This document shows positions 51,803 to 61,122 of a stretch of DNA of 64,000 nt, one piece after another. Origin of the DNA: Nocardioides turkmenicus (GTDB lineage Bacteria > Actinomycetota > Actinomycetes > Propionibacteriales > Nocardioidaceae); NCBI RefSeq assembly GCF_011045035.1, contig NZ_JAALAA010000007.1, positions 62,001 through 126,000 of the forward strand. The letters run 5' to 3'. The first letter of the stretch is position 1. Each line of letters begins with the position of its first letter. A program made the position numbers and the translations under genes. The notes under the pieces are model-generated. The model saw only the letters and a list, made by a program, of their open reading frames with translations. It was not told where the DNA came from and searched no databases.

Positions 51803-52156
51803 ATGTCCGCGACGAAACCCGTGCACGACCCCCAGGTGTGCAACGCAGCGCTCGTGCGGGCCTTCGACTTTCTCGGCAAGCGCTGGAACGGCCTGATCCT
51901 CGGTAGCCTGACCCAGGGCCCGCTCGGCTTCGCCGAGCTCAAGCGAGCGGTGACCGGCATCAGTGACTCGATGCTCTCCGAGCGCCTCAGTGAGCTGGCC
52001 GGCCTCGGCCTCCTCGCCCGCGAGGTCGACCCCGGTCCGCCGGTGGCGGTCCGCTACGCGCTCACCGGGGCCGGTGACGCGCTCGCGCCGACCCTCAACG
52101 CGCTGACCGAATGGGCCGGCACGCACCTCCCGGCCGGCCGCTGCTCCGAGGACTGA
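51803..52156 (+). CDS. HxlR family regulator
   Basis: This 117-residue winged-helix protein has the HxlR pattern: FDFLGKRWNGLILGSLTQGP, LGFAELKRAVTGISDSMLSE and a C-terminal wing with a VRYALTGAGDAL end. A single cysteine near the N-terminus (VCNAALV, Cys12) is the redox-sensing position of HxlR proteins such as YodB and HypR; a second lies near the C-terminus (GRCSED). It is divergent from a nitroreductase gene and probably represses it until thiol stress. The ATG at 51803 gives the normal size. Confidence 0.9.
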   Translation: MSATKPVHDPQVCNAALVRAFDFLGKRWNGLILGSLTQGPLGFAELKRAVTGISDSMLSERLSELAGLGLLAREVDPGPPVAVRYALTGAGDALAPTLNALTEWAGTHLPAGRCSED

Positions 52157-52173
52157 CCGGTCCACGAACGACT

Positions 52174-52203
52174 CCGGCCCGCCACCGAACGGTGACGGGC
52201 CGG
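52174..52203. terminator. Hairpin between the HxlR and phytase-like genes
   Basis: CCGGCCCG and CGGGCCGG enclose a CACCG...GGTG stem, forming a GC-rich hairpin between two convergent stops. No T-run follows on either strand, so it is a possible bidirectional terminator of the L-shaped type known in actinobacteria. Confidence 0.5.
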
Positions 52204-52217
52204 CGTGCTGACGATCC

Positions 52218-54566
52218 TCAGCGCTTGAACGCCCTGCCGAGGTCGAGGAAGACGGTCTCCCCGGTGGCGTCGTCGAGGCCGTCGTTGTCGGTCACCGCGT
52301 AGGCGTGCCCGTCCGCGCCGACGGTGAAGCCCTCGAGCTTCTCCTGGGTCCAGCCGTGGGTGCTCTCCAGCGCGGGCAGCAGGTCGTACGCCAGGCGCTT
52401 GCGCAGCGGCTTCACGGGGCTGAGCCCGGTGGTGCCCGTCCGGGGCACGTCCACGGTGTAGACCCGCTTGATCGCCGCCGTCGTGCCGTTCTGCTTGTCG
52501 CGCTCGATGACGGCGAGGGTGTCGCCGTCGACGGCGGTGATCTCGGAGAGGCCGATCCAGTCCCCGGCGACCGAGGTCGACTCCAGGCCGTAGCCGAACC
52601 ACGCCCACTCGCCCGTGGCCGGGGTGTAGCGACCGATGCGGGCGGTGCTCGCGCCGTCCACACCGGGCTTCTTCGCGGTCGAGTCGGCCCACAGCGGGCG
52701 CTGCAGCGCGATGTACACCTGCTCGGAGGCGCGCTTTCCGGTTACCGTGACGCCCTCGAGGCCCCACTTGCCGACCTTCTCGGCGATCTCCGCAGGCAGC
52801 GGGACCGTCTCGGCGATCCGGCCGGCGCGGTCGAGGCGGAGCAGGGCGTTCCCGGCGCCGGTCGCACCCTCGTTCGCCACCCAGAAGCCGCCGCCACGGC
52901 GGGCGGCCAGACCCTCGATGTCGAGATCCTCGGCGACCTCGCCGGAGGCGTTCGTGACCTCGAGGACGTCGCGGATCACCTCAGGCGACCGGCGGACGTC
53001 CACCGTGTAGATGCGGCCGGTGGCGTAGGCGGCGTCGCTGGCCGCGTAGAGCTTGCCGGGCTCACCGGGGACCTTCGAGAGCGCGCCGAGCGCGCCCCAG
53101 CCGATCGGCTTGCTGTCCTGGGAGGCCGACTCGACCGTCGGGAAGGACGACGACTGCTTCCGCCCGAAGCCGTAGAGCGAGACCGAGGCCCGCACCAGGT
53201 CCTCGGCCGAGTCCTCCTCGGAGGAGATCGCCAGCAGGTTGCGCGAGGGGATCGGCAGCAGCCCCTCCGGCCCGTTGGTCGCGGGCAGCACCTGCGTGAA
53301 CTTCGGGGACGACGGCGTACGCATGTCGTAGACGGCCACGAAGTTGCTGCGCTCCGAGCCCACGAAGGCGTACGGGACGCCGCCGAAGGTGTCGAAGGCC
53401 AAGCCCTCGGGCTCGGCGCCCTTCTTGGCGGCGCGGCCGTCGTTGTGCAGGCCGTATTTGGTGGCGAGGTCCTCGAAAGAGGATCCGGCGTCCCAGACGA
53501 CCTCGCCGGTCGCGGCGCGGAAGACGGTCCAGCCACGGGTGCCGCCCTTCCAGTCACCCTCGTTCGCCGTCGCGACGAGCCCGGGTCCGACCCACTGGAT
53601 CGAGTCGGGCTCGCGCGGCGCGTCGATGGTGTCGACCGGGTTGAAGCGGCCGTCCTTGGTCACGTCCACGCCCTCGACGACCGCGTTCCCGGCGCTCCAC
53701 GCCGTCTCGACGGTCGCGGACGGCAGGTCGATGATCGCGACGCCGTTGTTCTCCTGCAGGGTCAGCGCGAGCTGGTTGTCGGCGTTGATGTCGACGTACT
53801 CCGGCTCGGCGTCCTCCGGCGTGTCCAGCCCCTTCAGCGCCGACGCGGGCAGCGTCACGTCGGTGATCGACCACGCGTCCGGCGCGCCGTCGAGACGGAC
53901 GATCATGACCGAGCCGGCTGGCGCCTGGGGCAGGTCGCCCTCCTCGCCACCGGCAGGGGTGGCGGCCTCGTTGCGCTGGTTCTCCATCGCGATCGCGGCG
54001 TACGTCCCGTCCGGGCTGACCGCGATCGAGTCCGGCTGGCCGCCGAGATCGTACGAGGCCACCTCCTCGTGCGGCGCGGCCAGCGAGATCACGTCGATCC
54101 GACCGGCACGGGTGCCGACGGCGGGCTCCTCGTCCTCCCACTCGGTGTCCTCGAGGCCGGGGTAGGGCGACTCGTCGACGACCACGAGGGCGTAGTCGCC
54201 CACGATCGAGACCGACGTCGGCGAGCCGCCCTTGCCGCCGGAGACGTCGTGGCTGCCGAGCCCCTCAGGAGCGGAGGGGTCGGTGATGTCCAGGAAGCCG
54301 ATCCGGCCGCCGGCCGCGTCGGTGTAGGCGAGTGTCTTCCCGTCCTCGGAGACCGCGGAGATCTCGGCGACGGTCGCGTCGGCTGGGTCGACCCCGGCGG
54401 GCACGTTCTGGAAGACCGGATACGTCGCGAGCCGGCTGAACTCGCCGTGCCGGCCGGGTCCCGCGGCGGCGGTGCCACCGAGGACGGTCATCATCGAGAC
54501 GCCCAGGCCCCCGATGGCCAAGGCGCCGACACCGGCCAGCGCGAGACGGTTGTGCAGGAGTTGCAT
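52218..54566 (-). CDS. Secreted esterase-like phytase-family beta-propeller protein
   Basis: This 782-residue protein has a signal peptide (about 1-35, ending GGTAAAGP) and a long extracellular region of propeller-like repeats (PDSIAVSPDGTYAAIAM, LALTLQENNGVAIIDLP). The C-terminal half carries the DUF839/esterase-like-activity-of-phytase (PF13449) pattern, with LEGVTVTGKRA and the strand-rich EKLEGFTVGADGHAYAVTD. It is probably a calcium-dependent phosphatase or phosphodiesterase outside the cell; the substrate is not certain. AGAGGA precedes the ATG at 54566. It stands alone between the HxlR gene and eno, and no phosphate box is seen. Confidence 0.7.
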   Translation of the reverse strand: MQLLHNRLALAGVGALAIGGLGVSMMTVLGGTAAAGPGRHGEFSRLATYPVFQNVPAGVDPADATVAEISAVSEDGKTLAYTDAAGGRIGFLDITDPSAPEGLGSHDVSGGKGGSPTSVSIVGDYALVVVDESPYPGLEDTEWEDEEPAVGTRAGRIDVISLAAPHEEVASYDLGGQPDSIAVSPDGTYAAIAMENQRNEAATPAGGEEGDLPQAPAGSVMIVRLDGAPDAWSITDVTLPASALKGLDTPEDAEPEYVDINADNQLALTLQENNGVAIIDLPSATVETAWSAGNAVVEGVDVTKDGRFNPVDTIDAPREPDSIQWVGPGLVATANEGDWKGGTRGWTVFRAATGEVVWDAGSSFEDLATKYGLHNDGRAAKKGAEPEGLAFDTFGGVPYAFVGSERSNFVAVYDMRTPSSPKFTQVLPATNGPEGLLPIPSRNLLAISSEEDSAEDLVRASVSLYGFGRKQSSSFPTVESASQDSKPIGWGALGALSKVPGEPGKLYAASDAAYATGRIYTVDVRRSPEVIRDVLEVTNASGEVAEDLDIEGLAARRGGGFWVANEGATGAGNALLRLDRAGRIAETVPLPAEIAEKVGKWGLEGVTVTGKRASEQVYIALQRPLWADSTAKKPGVDGASTARIGRYTPATGEWAWFGYGLESTSVAGDWIGLSEITAVDGDTLAVIERDKQNGTTAAIKRVYTVDVPRTGTTGLSPVKPLRKRLAYDLLPALESTHGWTQEKLEGFTVGADGHAYAVTDNDGLDDATGETVFLDLGRAFKR

Positions 54567-54789
54567 GTCGGGGTTCCTCTCGGAAAATCATTTACCGGGA
54601 CGAACGATCTCGGCGGCACCGCGCGCCGAGGCGTCACGTACGTTTCGACCAGCCGACTCCCCGATGAACAGCAGGTGGGCAACCCTCGTCGCACCCCTAC
54701 TGTCCGGTTAACGTTCCAATCGCCAGGCCCATCCGGCCGAGTAATAGGCTGACGGGCGACACCACCCCAGTGTTTCCATCCAGTCCTGA

Positions 54790-56082
<1,293 letters not shown>

Positions 56083-56084
56083 CC

Positions 56085-56230
56085 GCCACCCGGCGCGTCT
56101 GTCCCGTCTCCCAGTGCCGAGTCGGCGCAAATGTCCCGCCGCTGCGGGGCAGATGCGCCGACTCGGCGTCATTTGGCGGGGCAGTAGCGCCGACTCGGCA
56201 CGGCTCGGCGGGACAGATGCGCCGACTCGC
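56085..56230. repeat. 32-bp-periodic inverted repeat array, copy B
   Basis: Five units share the core (C)CGAGTCGGCGCATCTGTCCC with the array at 36111. Two run forward (56085 and 56115); three run in reverse, with starts near 56143, 56175 and 56207, again 32 bases apart. It fills the space after the eno stop and ends 18 bases before the FtsB-like start, so it lies within a conserved gene row. Confidence 0.85.
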
Positions 56231-56247
56231 TGGCCTCGGATGGGAGG

Positions 56248-56847
56248 ATGAGTGACGTGGCGACGCAGGGACCTGGTCAGAGCAAGCGCGTTCAGCGACC
56301 CCGAGGCCCACAGGGTCCGGGGCGACGGCCGCGTGCCCCGCTCCCGGTCCGGCCGCCGTCGGGTGGCGGCATCGAGGCGCTGCGCAAGCGGCTGCGCCGA
56401 CCCAAGCTGACCGGCCGGGCGATGATGATCATGGTGGTGGCCGCCGTGCTGGTGATCTCGTACGCCTCCTCGCTGCGCGCCTACATCCAGCAGCGCCACG
56501 ACATCAACGCGCTCCAGACCGAGATCGCCCAGCGCAAGGAGCACATCAAGCAGCTCGAGGAGCAGACCCGTCGCTGGGAGGACCCCGCCTACGTCCAGCA
56601 GCAGGCCCGGGAGCGGTTCGGGTTCGTGATGCCGGGGGAGACGGCGTACGTCGCCCTCGACGAGAACGGGGAGCGCATCCAGACCGAGCCGGAGCTCACC
56701 GACCCCAAGTCGGTGGGCAGTGCCGAGCAGCCGGAGGCGTGGTGGGACGATGCGTGGGGTTCCGTGCTGCTGGCCGGAGACCCGCCGGAGCAGACTGGAG
56801 AAGGGCCGGAGTCGGAGATCGACCCGCCCAAGCAGAAGAAAGACTGA
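56248..56847 (+). CDS. FtsB/DivIC-type septum formation initiator
   Basis: This 199-residue protein has an Arg/Pro-rich cytoplasmic part (about 1-55), a single membrane helix (about 58-76, AMMIMVVAAVLVISYASSL), a coiled coil (about 80-107, INALQTEIAQRKEHIKQLEE) and the DivIC-family end RWEDPAYVQQQARERFGFVM. An acidic, Pro-rich extension of about 60 residues follows. It takes part in divisome assembly with FtsL and FtsQ. GGGAGG touches the ATG; a GTG at 56257 would have better spacing. It corresponds in place and type to the mycobacterial gene after eno. Confidence 0.85.
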   Translation: MSDVATQGPGQSKRVQRPRGPQGPGRRPRAPLPVRPPSGGGIEALRKRLRRPKLTGRAMMIMVVAAVLVISYASSLRAYIQQRHDINALQTEIAQRKEHIKQLEEQTRRWEDPAYVQQQARERFGFVMPGETAYVALDENGERIQTEPELTDPKSVGSAEQPEAWWDDAWGSVLLAGDPPEQTGEGPESEIDPPKQKKD

Positions 56848-56851
56848 AGAC

Positions 56852-57361
56852 ATGGCCATCGATCCCAAGGACGTGGCCGCGATCGCGGCACAGCTGGGAC
56901 GCGAGCCACGGGGGATCCACGAGGTCGGGCACCGCTGCCCGTGCTCGTTGCCCGATGTGGTGACGACCGAGCCGCGGCTGCCCAACGGCACCCCGTTCCC
57001 CACGACCTTCTATCTCACCTGCCCGCGCGCCGCCTCGAAGATCGGCACTCTCGAGGGCACCCACGTGATGAAGGACATGGAGGCGCGGCTTGCCGAGGAC
57101 GAGGAGCTCGCCGCCGCCTACGCCAAGGCCCACGAGGCCTATCTCGAGGCCCGCTACCAGCTCGGCGACCCGCCCGAGATCCACGGCATCTCCGCAGGTG
57201 GCATGCCCAATCGCGTCAAGTGCCTGCACGTACTCGCCGGCCAGGCGCTGGCCCAGGGCCCTGGCGTCAACCCGCTCGGCGACGAGGTGCTCGAGCGCCT
57301 CGGTGAGTGGTGGAAGTCCGGCCCGTGCGTGGATCTCGAGCTGGAGGACGAGGAGCAGTGA
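56852..57361 (+). CDS. DUF501 domain protein
   Basis: This 169-residue protein is a DUF501 member, with VGHRCPCSLPDVVTTEPRLP at the N-terminus, a TFYLTCPRA segment and the C-terminal MPNRVKCLHVLAGQALAQGP. Conserved Cys and His residues (HRCPC, TCP, KCLH, GPC) could bind a metal. The biochemical role is unknown across the family. It lies four bases after the FtsB-like gene and four before the Ppx gene, in the conserved eno-ftsB-DUF501-ppx row, so a single operon is likely. Confidence 0.9.
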   Translation: MAIDPKDVAAIAAQLGREPRGIHEVGHRCPCSLPDVVTTEPRLPNGTPFPTTFYLTCPRAASKIGTLEGTHVMKDMEARLAEDEELAAAYAKAHEAYLEARYQLGDPPEIHGISAGGMPNRVKCLHVLAGQALAQGPGVNPLGDEVLERLGEWWKSGPCVDLELEDEEQ

Positions 57362-57365
57362 CTCT

Positions 57366-58289
57366 GTGACGCAACGGGTCGCTGCGATCGACTGCGGCAC
57401 CAACACGATCAAGCTCCTGATCGCCACGGTCACCGCCGACGGCCTGACCGAGGACGTACGCGAGGCCCGCATGGTCCGCCTAGGCCAGGGTGTCGACCGC
57501 ACCGGTGTGCTCGCCGACGAGGCCCTGGAGCGGGCCTTCGGCGCCATCGACGAGTACGCGGCGCTGATCCACGAGCACGGCGTCGAGAAGGTGCGCTTCG
57601 TGGCCACCTCGGCCACCCGCGACGCCGCCAACGCGGCGACGTTCACGGACGGCGTACGCGACCGGCTCGGGGTCACGCCCGAGGTCGTCACCGGGGCGGA
57701 GGAGGCGGCGCTCTCCTTCGGCGGCGCGGCCCGCAACCTCCGCGGCATCCCCGAGCCGCCGGTGCTGGTCATCGACATCGGTGGCGGTTCGACCGAGCTG
57801 ATCCTCGGGGACGGCCCGACGATGGGGGTCAGCGAGTCGGACAGCATGGACATCGGGTCGGTCAGGCTCCACGAGCGTCACCTGCGCTCCGACCCGCCGA
57901 CGCGGGAGGAGATCGAGGCCTGCGTACGCGACATCGACGCCCACCTCGACGCCTGCCCCGTCGACCCGGCGAACGCCCGGACGGTGGTCGCGGTCGGCGG
58001 CACCATGATCCAGCTGGCCATGGGGCTGCTCGAGCTGGAAGCGTACGACCGCGATGCCACCGACCACGCCGAGGTCTCGCCCGACGACGTCTACCGGCTC
58101 GTCGACCGGCTGCTGGCGATGACGGTCGACGAGCGGCTGGCGCTGCCCTGGATGCATCCGGGCCGCGCCGACGTGATCGCCGCCGGCGGAGTGATCCTCA
58201 GCCGGATCCTGAGGCGCTCGATCGTCGACTCTCTGCTCGTCTCCGAGTCCGACATCCTCGACGGAATCGCATGGTCCGTTAGAGACTAG
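57366..58289 (+). CDS. Exopolyphosphatase/pppGpp phosphohydrolase family protein (Ppx/GppA)
   Basis: This 307-residue ASKHA-fold protein has VAAIDCGTNTIKLLIATV for the first phosphate loop, VLVIDIGGGSTELILGD for the second, the catalytic Glu region TGAEEAALSFGGA, and a late ALPWMHPGRADVIAAGGVI. It hydrolyses polyphosphate or pppGpp. At about 300 residues it is the short actinobacterial type and matches the mycobacterial Ppx2 place after the DUF501 gene. The start is GTG 57366. It ends the eno-side operon; a fresh promoter follows. Confidence 0.9.
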   Translation: MTQRVAAIDCGTNTIKLLIATVTADGLTEDVREARMVRLGQGVDRTGVLADEALERAFGAIDEYAALIHEHGVEKVRFVATSATRDAANAATFTDGVRDRLGVTPEVVTGAEEAALSFGGAARNLRGIPEPPVLVIDIGGGSTELILGDGPTMGVSESDSMDIGSVRLHERHLRSDPPTREEIEACVRDIDAHLDACPVDPANARTVVAVGGTMIQLAMGLLELEAYDRDATDHAEVSPDDVYRLVDRLLAMTVDERLALPWMHPGRADVIAAGGVILSRILRRSIVDSLLVSESDILDGIAWSVRD

Positions 58290-58303
58290 GCATGTCGGGG
58301 GAC

Positions 58304-58330
58304 TTGATCTTTGTGTTTGGCGCCTAGGTT
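58304..58330 (+). promoter_or_regulatory. Probable housekeeping promoter for the 58391 gene
   Basis: TTGATC and TAGGTT are 15 bases apart, a short but acceptable sigma-70-type pair. The transcript would start near 58337 and have a leader of about 54 bases that contains GGAAGG, the ribosome-binding site of the GTG at 58391. Confidence 0.4.
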
Positions 58331-58390
58331 TGGGTTCACCGGCGTACACCCATCAAACAGAACCAAAGCTGTCTCTCGGAAGGTCAAGAA

Positions 58391-59122
58391 GTGAAAAAGC
58401 TCATCCTGCTTGCCATCGCTGCCGCTGGTGTCGGCGTGCTGGTCAAGAACAAGTCTGAGCAGCTGAAGGCCGGCGCGAACAAGGTCACCAGCGATCCGCG
58501 CGTCCAGTCGGCCCTCGCGACCGCCTCGGAGAAGGCGGCGCCCCTGAAGGAGAAGGCTGCTCCTTATGCCGAGGCCGCCATGGCCAAGGCGAGTCCCTAT
58601 GCCGCCACCGTGAAGGAGAAGGCGGGGCCCTACGCGGAGCAGGCCAAGGAGAAGGTCTCGGCCGCGGCCGGGGTCGCCTCCGAGAAGCTGCACCGGAACG
58701 GCTCCGTCCCGGAGTCCACCTCGGAGACCGCTGCGGCGGCCGCTCCGGAGCCCGCTGCCGACCCGGTCGTCCCGGAGGCCCCGGCGGCTCCGGCCGCTCC
58801 GGAGTCGACCGACTCGTCGTCGACCAGCGAGTACGGCGGCTACCCGCCCGCTCCGCCGGCGCCGTCGGCCCCGCAGGCCGGTGTCACCGGTGACCCGCTC
58901 ACCGACCCGATCGCTCCCGCCGACCCCTACGCCACCGAGGTCCCGGCCCCGCCGGCCGGGCCCGACCAGGCATCCGACCAGGGGTCCGACCAGGCCTCTT
59001 ACGACGACCTGGGCGAGGGCGACACCGTGGTCAAGCCGACCCCGGAGGGCACTCCGGAGTTCGCTCCCGAGCCGGTTGACCCCACGGAGGAGCAGAAGAC
59101 CGACAAGTGGTTCCGCGGCTGA
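58391..59122 (+). CDS. Amphipathic-helix repeat protein with an acidic Pro/Ala-rich tail
   Basis: This 243-residue protein begins with a short membrane segment (about 3-19, LILLAIAAAGVGVLV), as in YtxH-like proteins. Lys/Ala-rich amphipathic repeats follow (about 22-100; EKAAPYAEAA and EKAGPYAEQAKEKVSAAAGV), and then a disordered tail rich in Pro, Ala, Asp and Glu (about 105-243). The helix repeats recall apolipoprotein- or LEA-like sequences that lie along membranes. No enzymatic motif is present. The GTG at 58391 has GGAAGG eight bases upstream. It has its own promoter, and a strong hairpin lies after it. Confidence 0.6.
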   Translation: MKKLILLAIAAAGVGVLVKNKSEQLKAGANKVTSDPRVQSALATASEKAAPLKEKAAPYAEAAMAKASPYAATVKEKAGPYAEQAKEKVSAAAGVASEKLHRNGSVPESTSETAAAAAPEPAADPVVPEAPAAPAAPESTDSSSTSEYGGYPPAPPAPSAPQAGVTGDPLTDPIAPADPYATEVPAPPAGPDQASDQGSDQASYDDLGEGDTVVKPTPEGTPEFAPEPVDPTEEQKTDKWFRG

Positions 59123-59148
59123 TCCGCGAGCCCTCGACGTCCAGCTGA

Positions 59149-59185
59149 GTCACCCGCGGTCCGCCATCGGCGGGCCGCGGGTGAC
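59149..59185 (+). terminator. Strong hairpin between the amphipathic-protein and ACT-domain genes
   Basis: GTCACCCGCGGTCCGCC and GGCGGGCCGCGGGTGAC pair over 17 bases with one G-T mismatch and a three-base ATC loop. There is no T-run. It ends ten bases before the GTG of the ACT-domain gene, so it either terminates the upstream message or affects that start. Confidence 0.5.
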
Positions 59186-59194
59186 AATGGTCTG

Positions 59195-59713
59195 GTGACC
59201 ATCCACGCCATCACCGTCCTGGGACACGACCGCCCGGGGATCATCGCCGACACCACCGCCCGTCTCGCCGGACTCGGACTCAACCTCGAGGACTCGACGA
59301 TGACCCGGCTGCGAGGTCACTTCGCGATGACGCTGCTGTGCGCGGGAGAGGCCACCACCGAGGCCATCCAGGCCGATCTCGAGCCGATCGCGTCCGACGG
59401 CTCCCTGACCGTCACCGTCTACGAGCTTCCGGAGGAGCAGGCTCCGGCCGCTGCCGGCCAGCTCTTCGTGCTCTCCGTCCACGGCGGCGACCGTCCCGGC
59501 ATCGTCTCCACGGTGACCGCCGAGATCGCCGCCGTCGGCGGCAACATCACCGACCTGACCACCCGTCTCTCCGGCGACCTCTACGTCGTCGTCGCCGAGC
59601 TCGAGCTCCCGGCCGACGCCGACGTCGCCGTGCTCGAGGCGTCGGTCAAGCGGGTCACCCAGGAGCTCGGCGTCGACGCCACCTTGCGGCCGATCGAGGC
59701 CGACGACCTGTGA
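59195..59713 (+). CDS. Double ACT-domain protein (GcvR-like)
   Basis: This 172-residue protein consists of two ACT domains (about 3-75 and 88-165). Each opens with the ligand-binding loop DRPGI (GHDRPGIIADTTARLAG and GGDRPGIVSTVTAEIAA). The arrangement matches GcvR-type regulators and serine/glycine-sensing ACT proteins. It probably binds an amino acid and controls a partner protein or gene; no DNA-binding domain is present. The GTG at 59195 has no ribosome-binding site. The def gene begins 79 bases downstream. Confidence 0.85.
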   Translation: MTIHAITVLGHDRPGIIADTTARLAGLGLNLEDSTMTRLRGHFAMTLLCAGEATTEAIQADLEPIASDGSLTVTVYELPEEQAPAAAGQLFVLSVHGGDRPGIVSTVTAEIAAVGGNITDLTTRLSGDLYVVVAELELPADADVAVLEASVKRVTQELGVDATLRPIEADDL

Positions 59714-59792
59714 GCGAGCGTCAGCGAGTGAACCATCCGATCAACACGCGGCCGCGTCCGTATCCTTGCGCTCGCGCGACGGAGGTGGTCGC

Positions 59793-60350
59793 GTGAGCAT
59801 CAACGAACGTGTCTTGTCCTGGACCGAGGCGGAACTGGGAGTCGAGGGCAGGGTCCTCGACGTCGTACGCGCCCCCGCCCACGTCCTCTCCGTCCCCGGC
59901 AAGGACGTCGACCCCGCTGCCCCCGAGACCGTCCAGCTCGCCGCCGACCTGATCGCCACCATGCGGGTCTCGCCCGGCTGCGTCGGTCTGGCGGCCGACC
60001 AGGTCGGCGTCTCGGCCCGGATCTTCTGCGTCGACGTCTCCACCCACGTCAAGACCAGGACCCACCACGGGACGTACGTCCTGTGCAACGCCGAGGTCGT
60101 CGAGGCCAGCCGCAACGAGAAGGCCCGTGAGGGCTGCATGTCCGTCCCCGACCTGACCGGTGACGTGAAGCGGGCCTCCCGACTGAAGGTACGCGGCCAG
60201 CTCCCGGTCACCGGCGAGACCGTCGAGATCGTCACCGACGCCTTCGAGGCCCGCTGCCTGCAGCACGAGATCGACCACACCAACGGTCTGCTCTTCATCG
60301 ACAGGGTCGCGGGCGCTCACGCGCTCCACCAGCGCCAGACGTACTTATGA
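59793..60350 (+). CDS. def: Peptide deformylase
   Basis: This 185-residue enzyme has all three deformylase motifs: CVGLAADQVG (GxGxAAxQ, with Asp in place of Asn), EGCMSVP (metal-binding Cys) and HEIDHTNGLLF (HExxH, metal and catalytic residues). It removes the formyl group from nascent polypeptides. GGAGG seven bases before the GTG at 59793 decides the start over an ATG at 59766. The tRNA gene follows 19 bases after the stop. Confidence 0.93.
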   Translation: MSINERVLSWTEAELGVEGRVLDVVRAPAHVLSVPGKDVDPAAPETVQLAADLIATMRVSPGCVGLAADQVGVSARIFCVDVSTHVKTRTHHGTYVLCNAEVVEASRNEKAREGCMSVPDLTGDVKRASRLKVRGQLPVTGETVEIVTDAFEARCLQHEIDHTNGLLFIDRVAGAHALHQRQTYL

Positions 60351-60369
60351 CGCTAAGGTCTGGCTGTTC

Positions 60370-60443
60370 GCCCCGGTGTCCCAACTGGCAGAGGATGACG
60401 ACTTAAAATCGTCCAGTTGTGGGTTCGAGTCCCACCCGGGGCA
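60370..60443 (+). tRNA. tRNA with UAA anticodon (tRNA-Leu, short variable arm)
   Basis: The 74-base gene folds as a cloverleaf: acceptor stem GCCCCGG/CCGGGGC, D arm TCC/GGA with GG in the loop, anticodon stem GACGA/TCGTC with loop CTTAAAA, and T stem GTGGG/CCCAC with loop TTCGAGT. The discriminator base is A, and no CCA is encoded. The anticodon UAA reads UUA, which gives leucine. The variable region is only five bases, whereas most leucine tRNAs have a long arm. The DUF998 gene on the other strand runs 41 bases into it. Confidence 0.85.
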
Positions 60444-61122
60444 CGAAAGCCCGAGCCTTGTCGGCGATCAGGCCGCTGCCGAGGAGCACGTGACCGACCA
60501 TGATCGGATAGATCACGCCGCGTTCGAACAGGCCGATGTTCCACATCCACCCGGTGAAGACGTCGGCCATGAAGACGGGGAACGTGACCAGGCCGACGAT
60601 GCCGAGCACGACGCTCGCGATCGACCGGCCACGGCTCAGGCCGATCCGGGTGCCGTTGGCGCCGACGACGATCGCCATGGTGTTCCCGGCGAGCATCACG
60701 CTCTGGGCACCGAAGGTGTGGAACGCGATGAGTCCGTTCTCGACATTCGCGTTCGATCCTTGGAATATCCCGACGAGGGCGACGCCGACACCGGCGATCG
60801 TCGCCAGGACCGCCACGATGATCGGGCGTGCTCCCTTGCGTACGTCGAAGACCAGGAACGTGCCGAGGATGAGCAGGACGCCGTATATCACCCAGCCGGC
60901 GTTCATGACAGCCCCGAGCGGCGAGTTCCCGACCTGCCCGAACGCCGTCTGCGCGGGGCCCGTCAGGCCGAGATGACTGACCCAGTTGTACAGCGGCGAG
61001 TACGGCGGGTCCTGCCAGGCAGCCGCGGTGATGAGCTCGGCGACCCAGGACAGGAGCGGGCCGATCAGCAGCAGCACGGCTCCGGTACGGCCTGCTGCTC
61101 CGGAGCGGACGATCGAGGTCAT
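60403..61122 (-). CDS. DUF998-like membrane protein
   Basis: This 239-residue protein has six or seven predicted membrane helices and the DUF998 style of SWVAELITAAAWQDPPYSPL, then YNWVSHLGLTGP. The function is unknown in this family. Its ATG overlaps the stop of the aldo/keto reductase gene by four bases, so they form an operon. The last 13 or so residues (PRVGLEPTTGRF) are encoded by the antisense of the tRNA gene, and the stop lies inside it; the original C-terminus was probably lost or replaced when the DNA joined the tRNA end. Confidence 0.75.
   Translation of the reverse strand: MTSIVRSGAAGRTGAVLLLIGPLLSWVAELITAAAWQDPPYSPLYNWVSHLGLTGPAQTAFGQVGNSPLGAVMNAGWVIYGVLLILGTFLVFDVRKGARPIIVAVLATIAGVGVALVGIFQGSNANVENGLIAFHTFGAQSVMLAGNTMAIVVGANGTRIGLSRGRSIASVVLGIVGLVTFPVFMADVFTGWMWNIGLFERGVIYPIMVGHVLLGSGLIADKARAFVPRVGLEPTTGRF

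Noticed and set aside
57366..58289. Ppx/GppA gene as butyrate or acetate kinase (same ASKHA fold)
   Set aside because: The phosphate loops, size and place after eno-ftsB-DUF501 are those of the Ppx family.
60403..60440. Conserved C-terminal motif PRVGLEPTTGRF of the DUF998 protein as a functional tail
   Set aside because: It is the translated antisense strand of the tRNA gene, a known source of RVGLEPTT tails.
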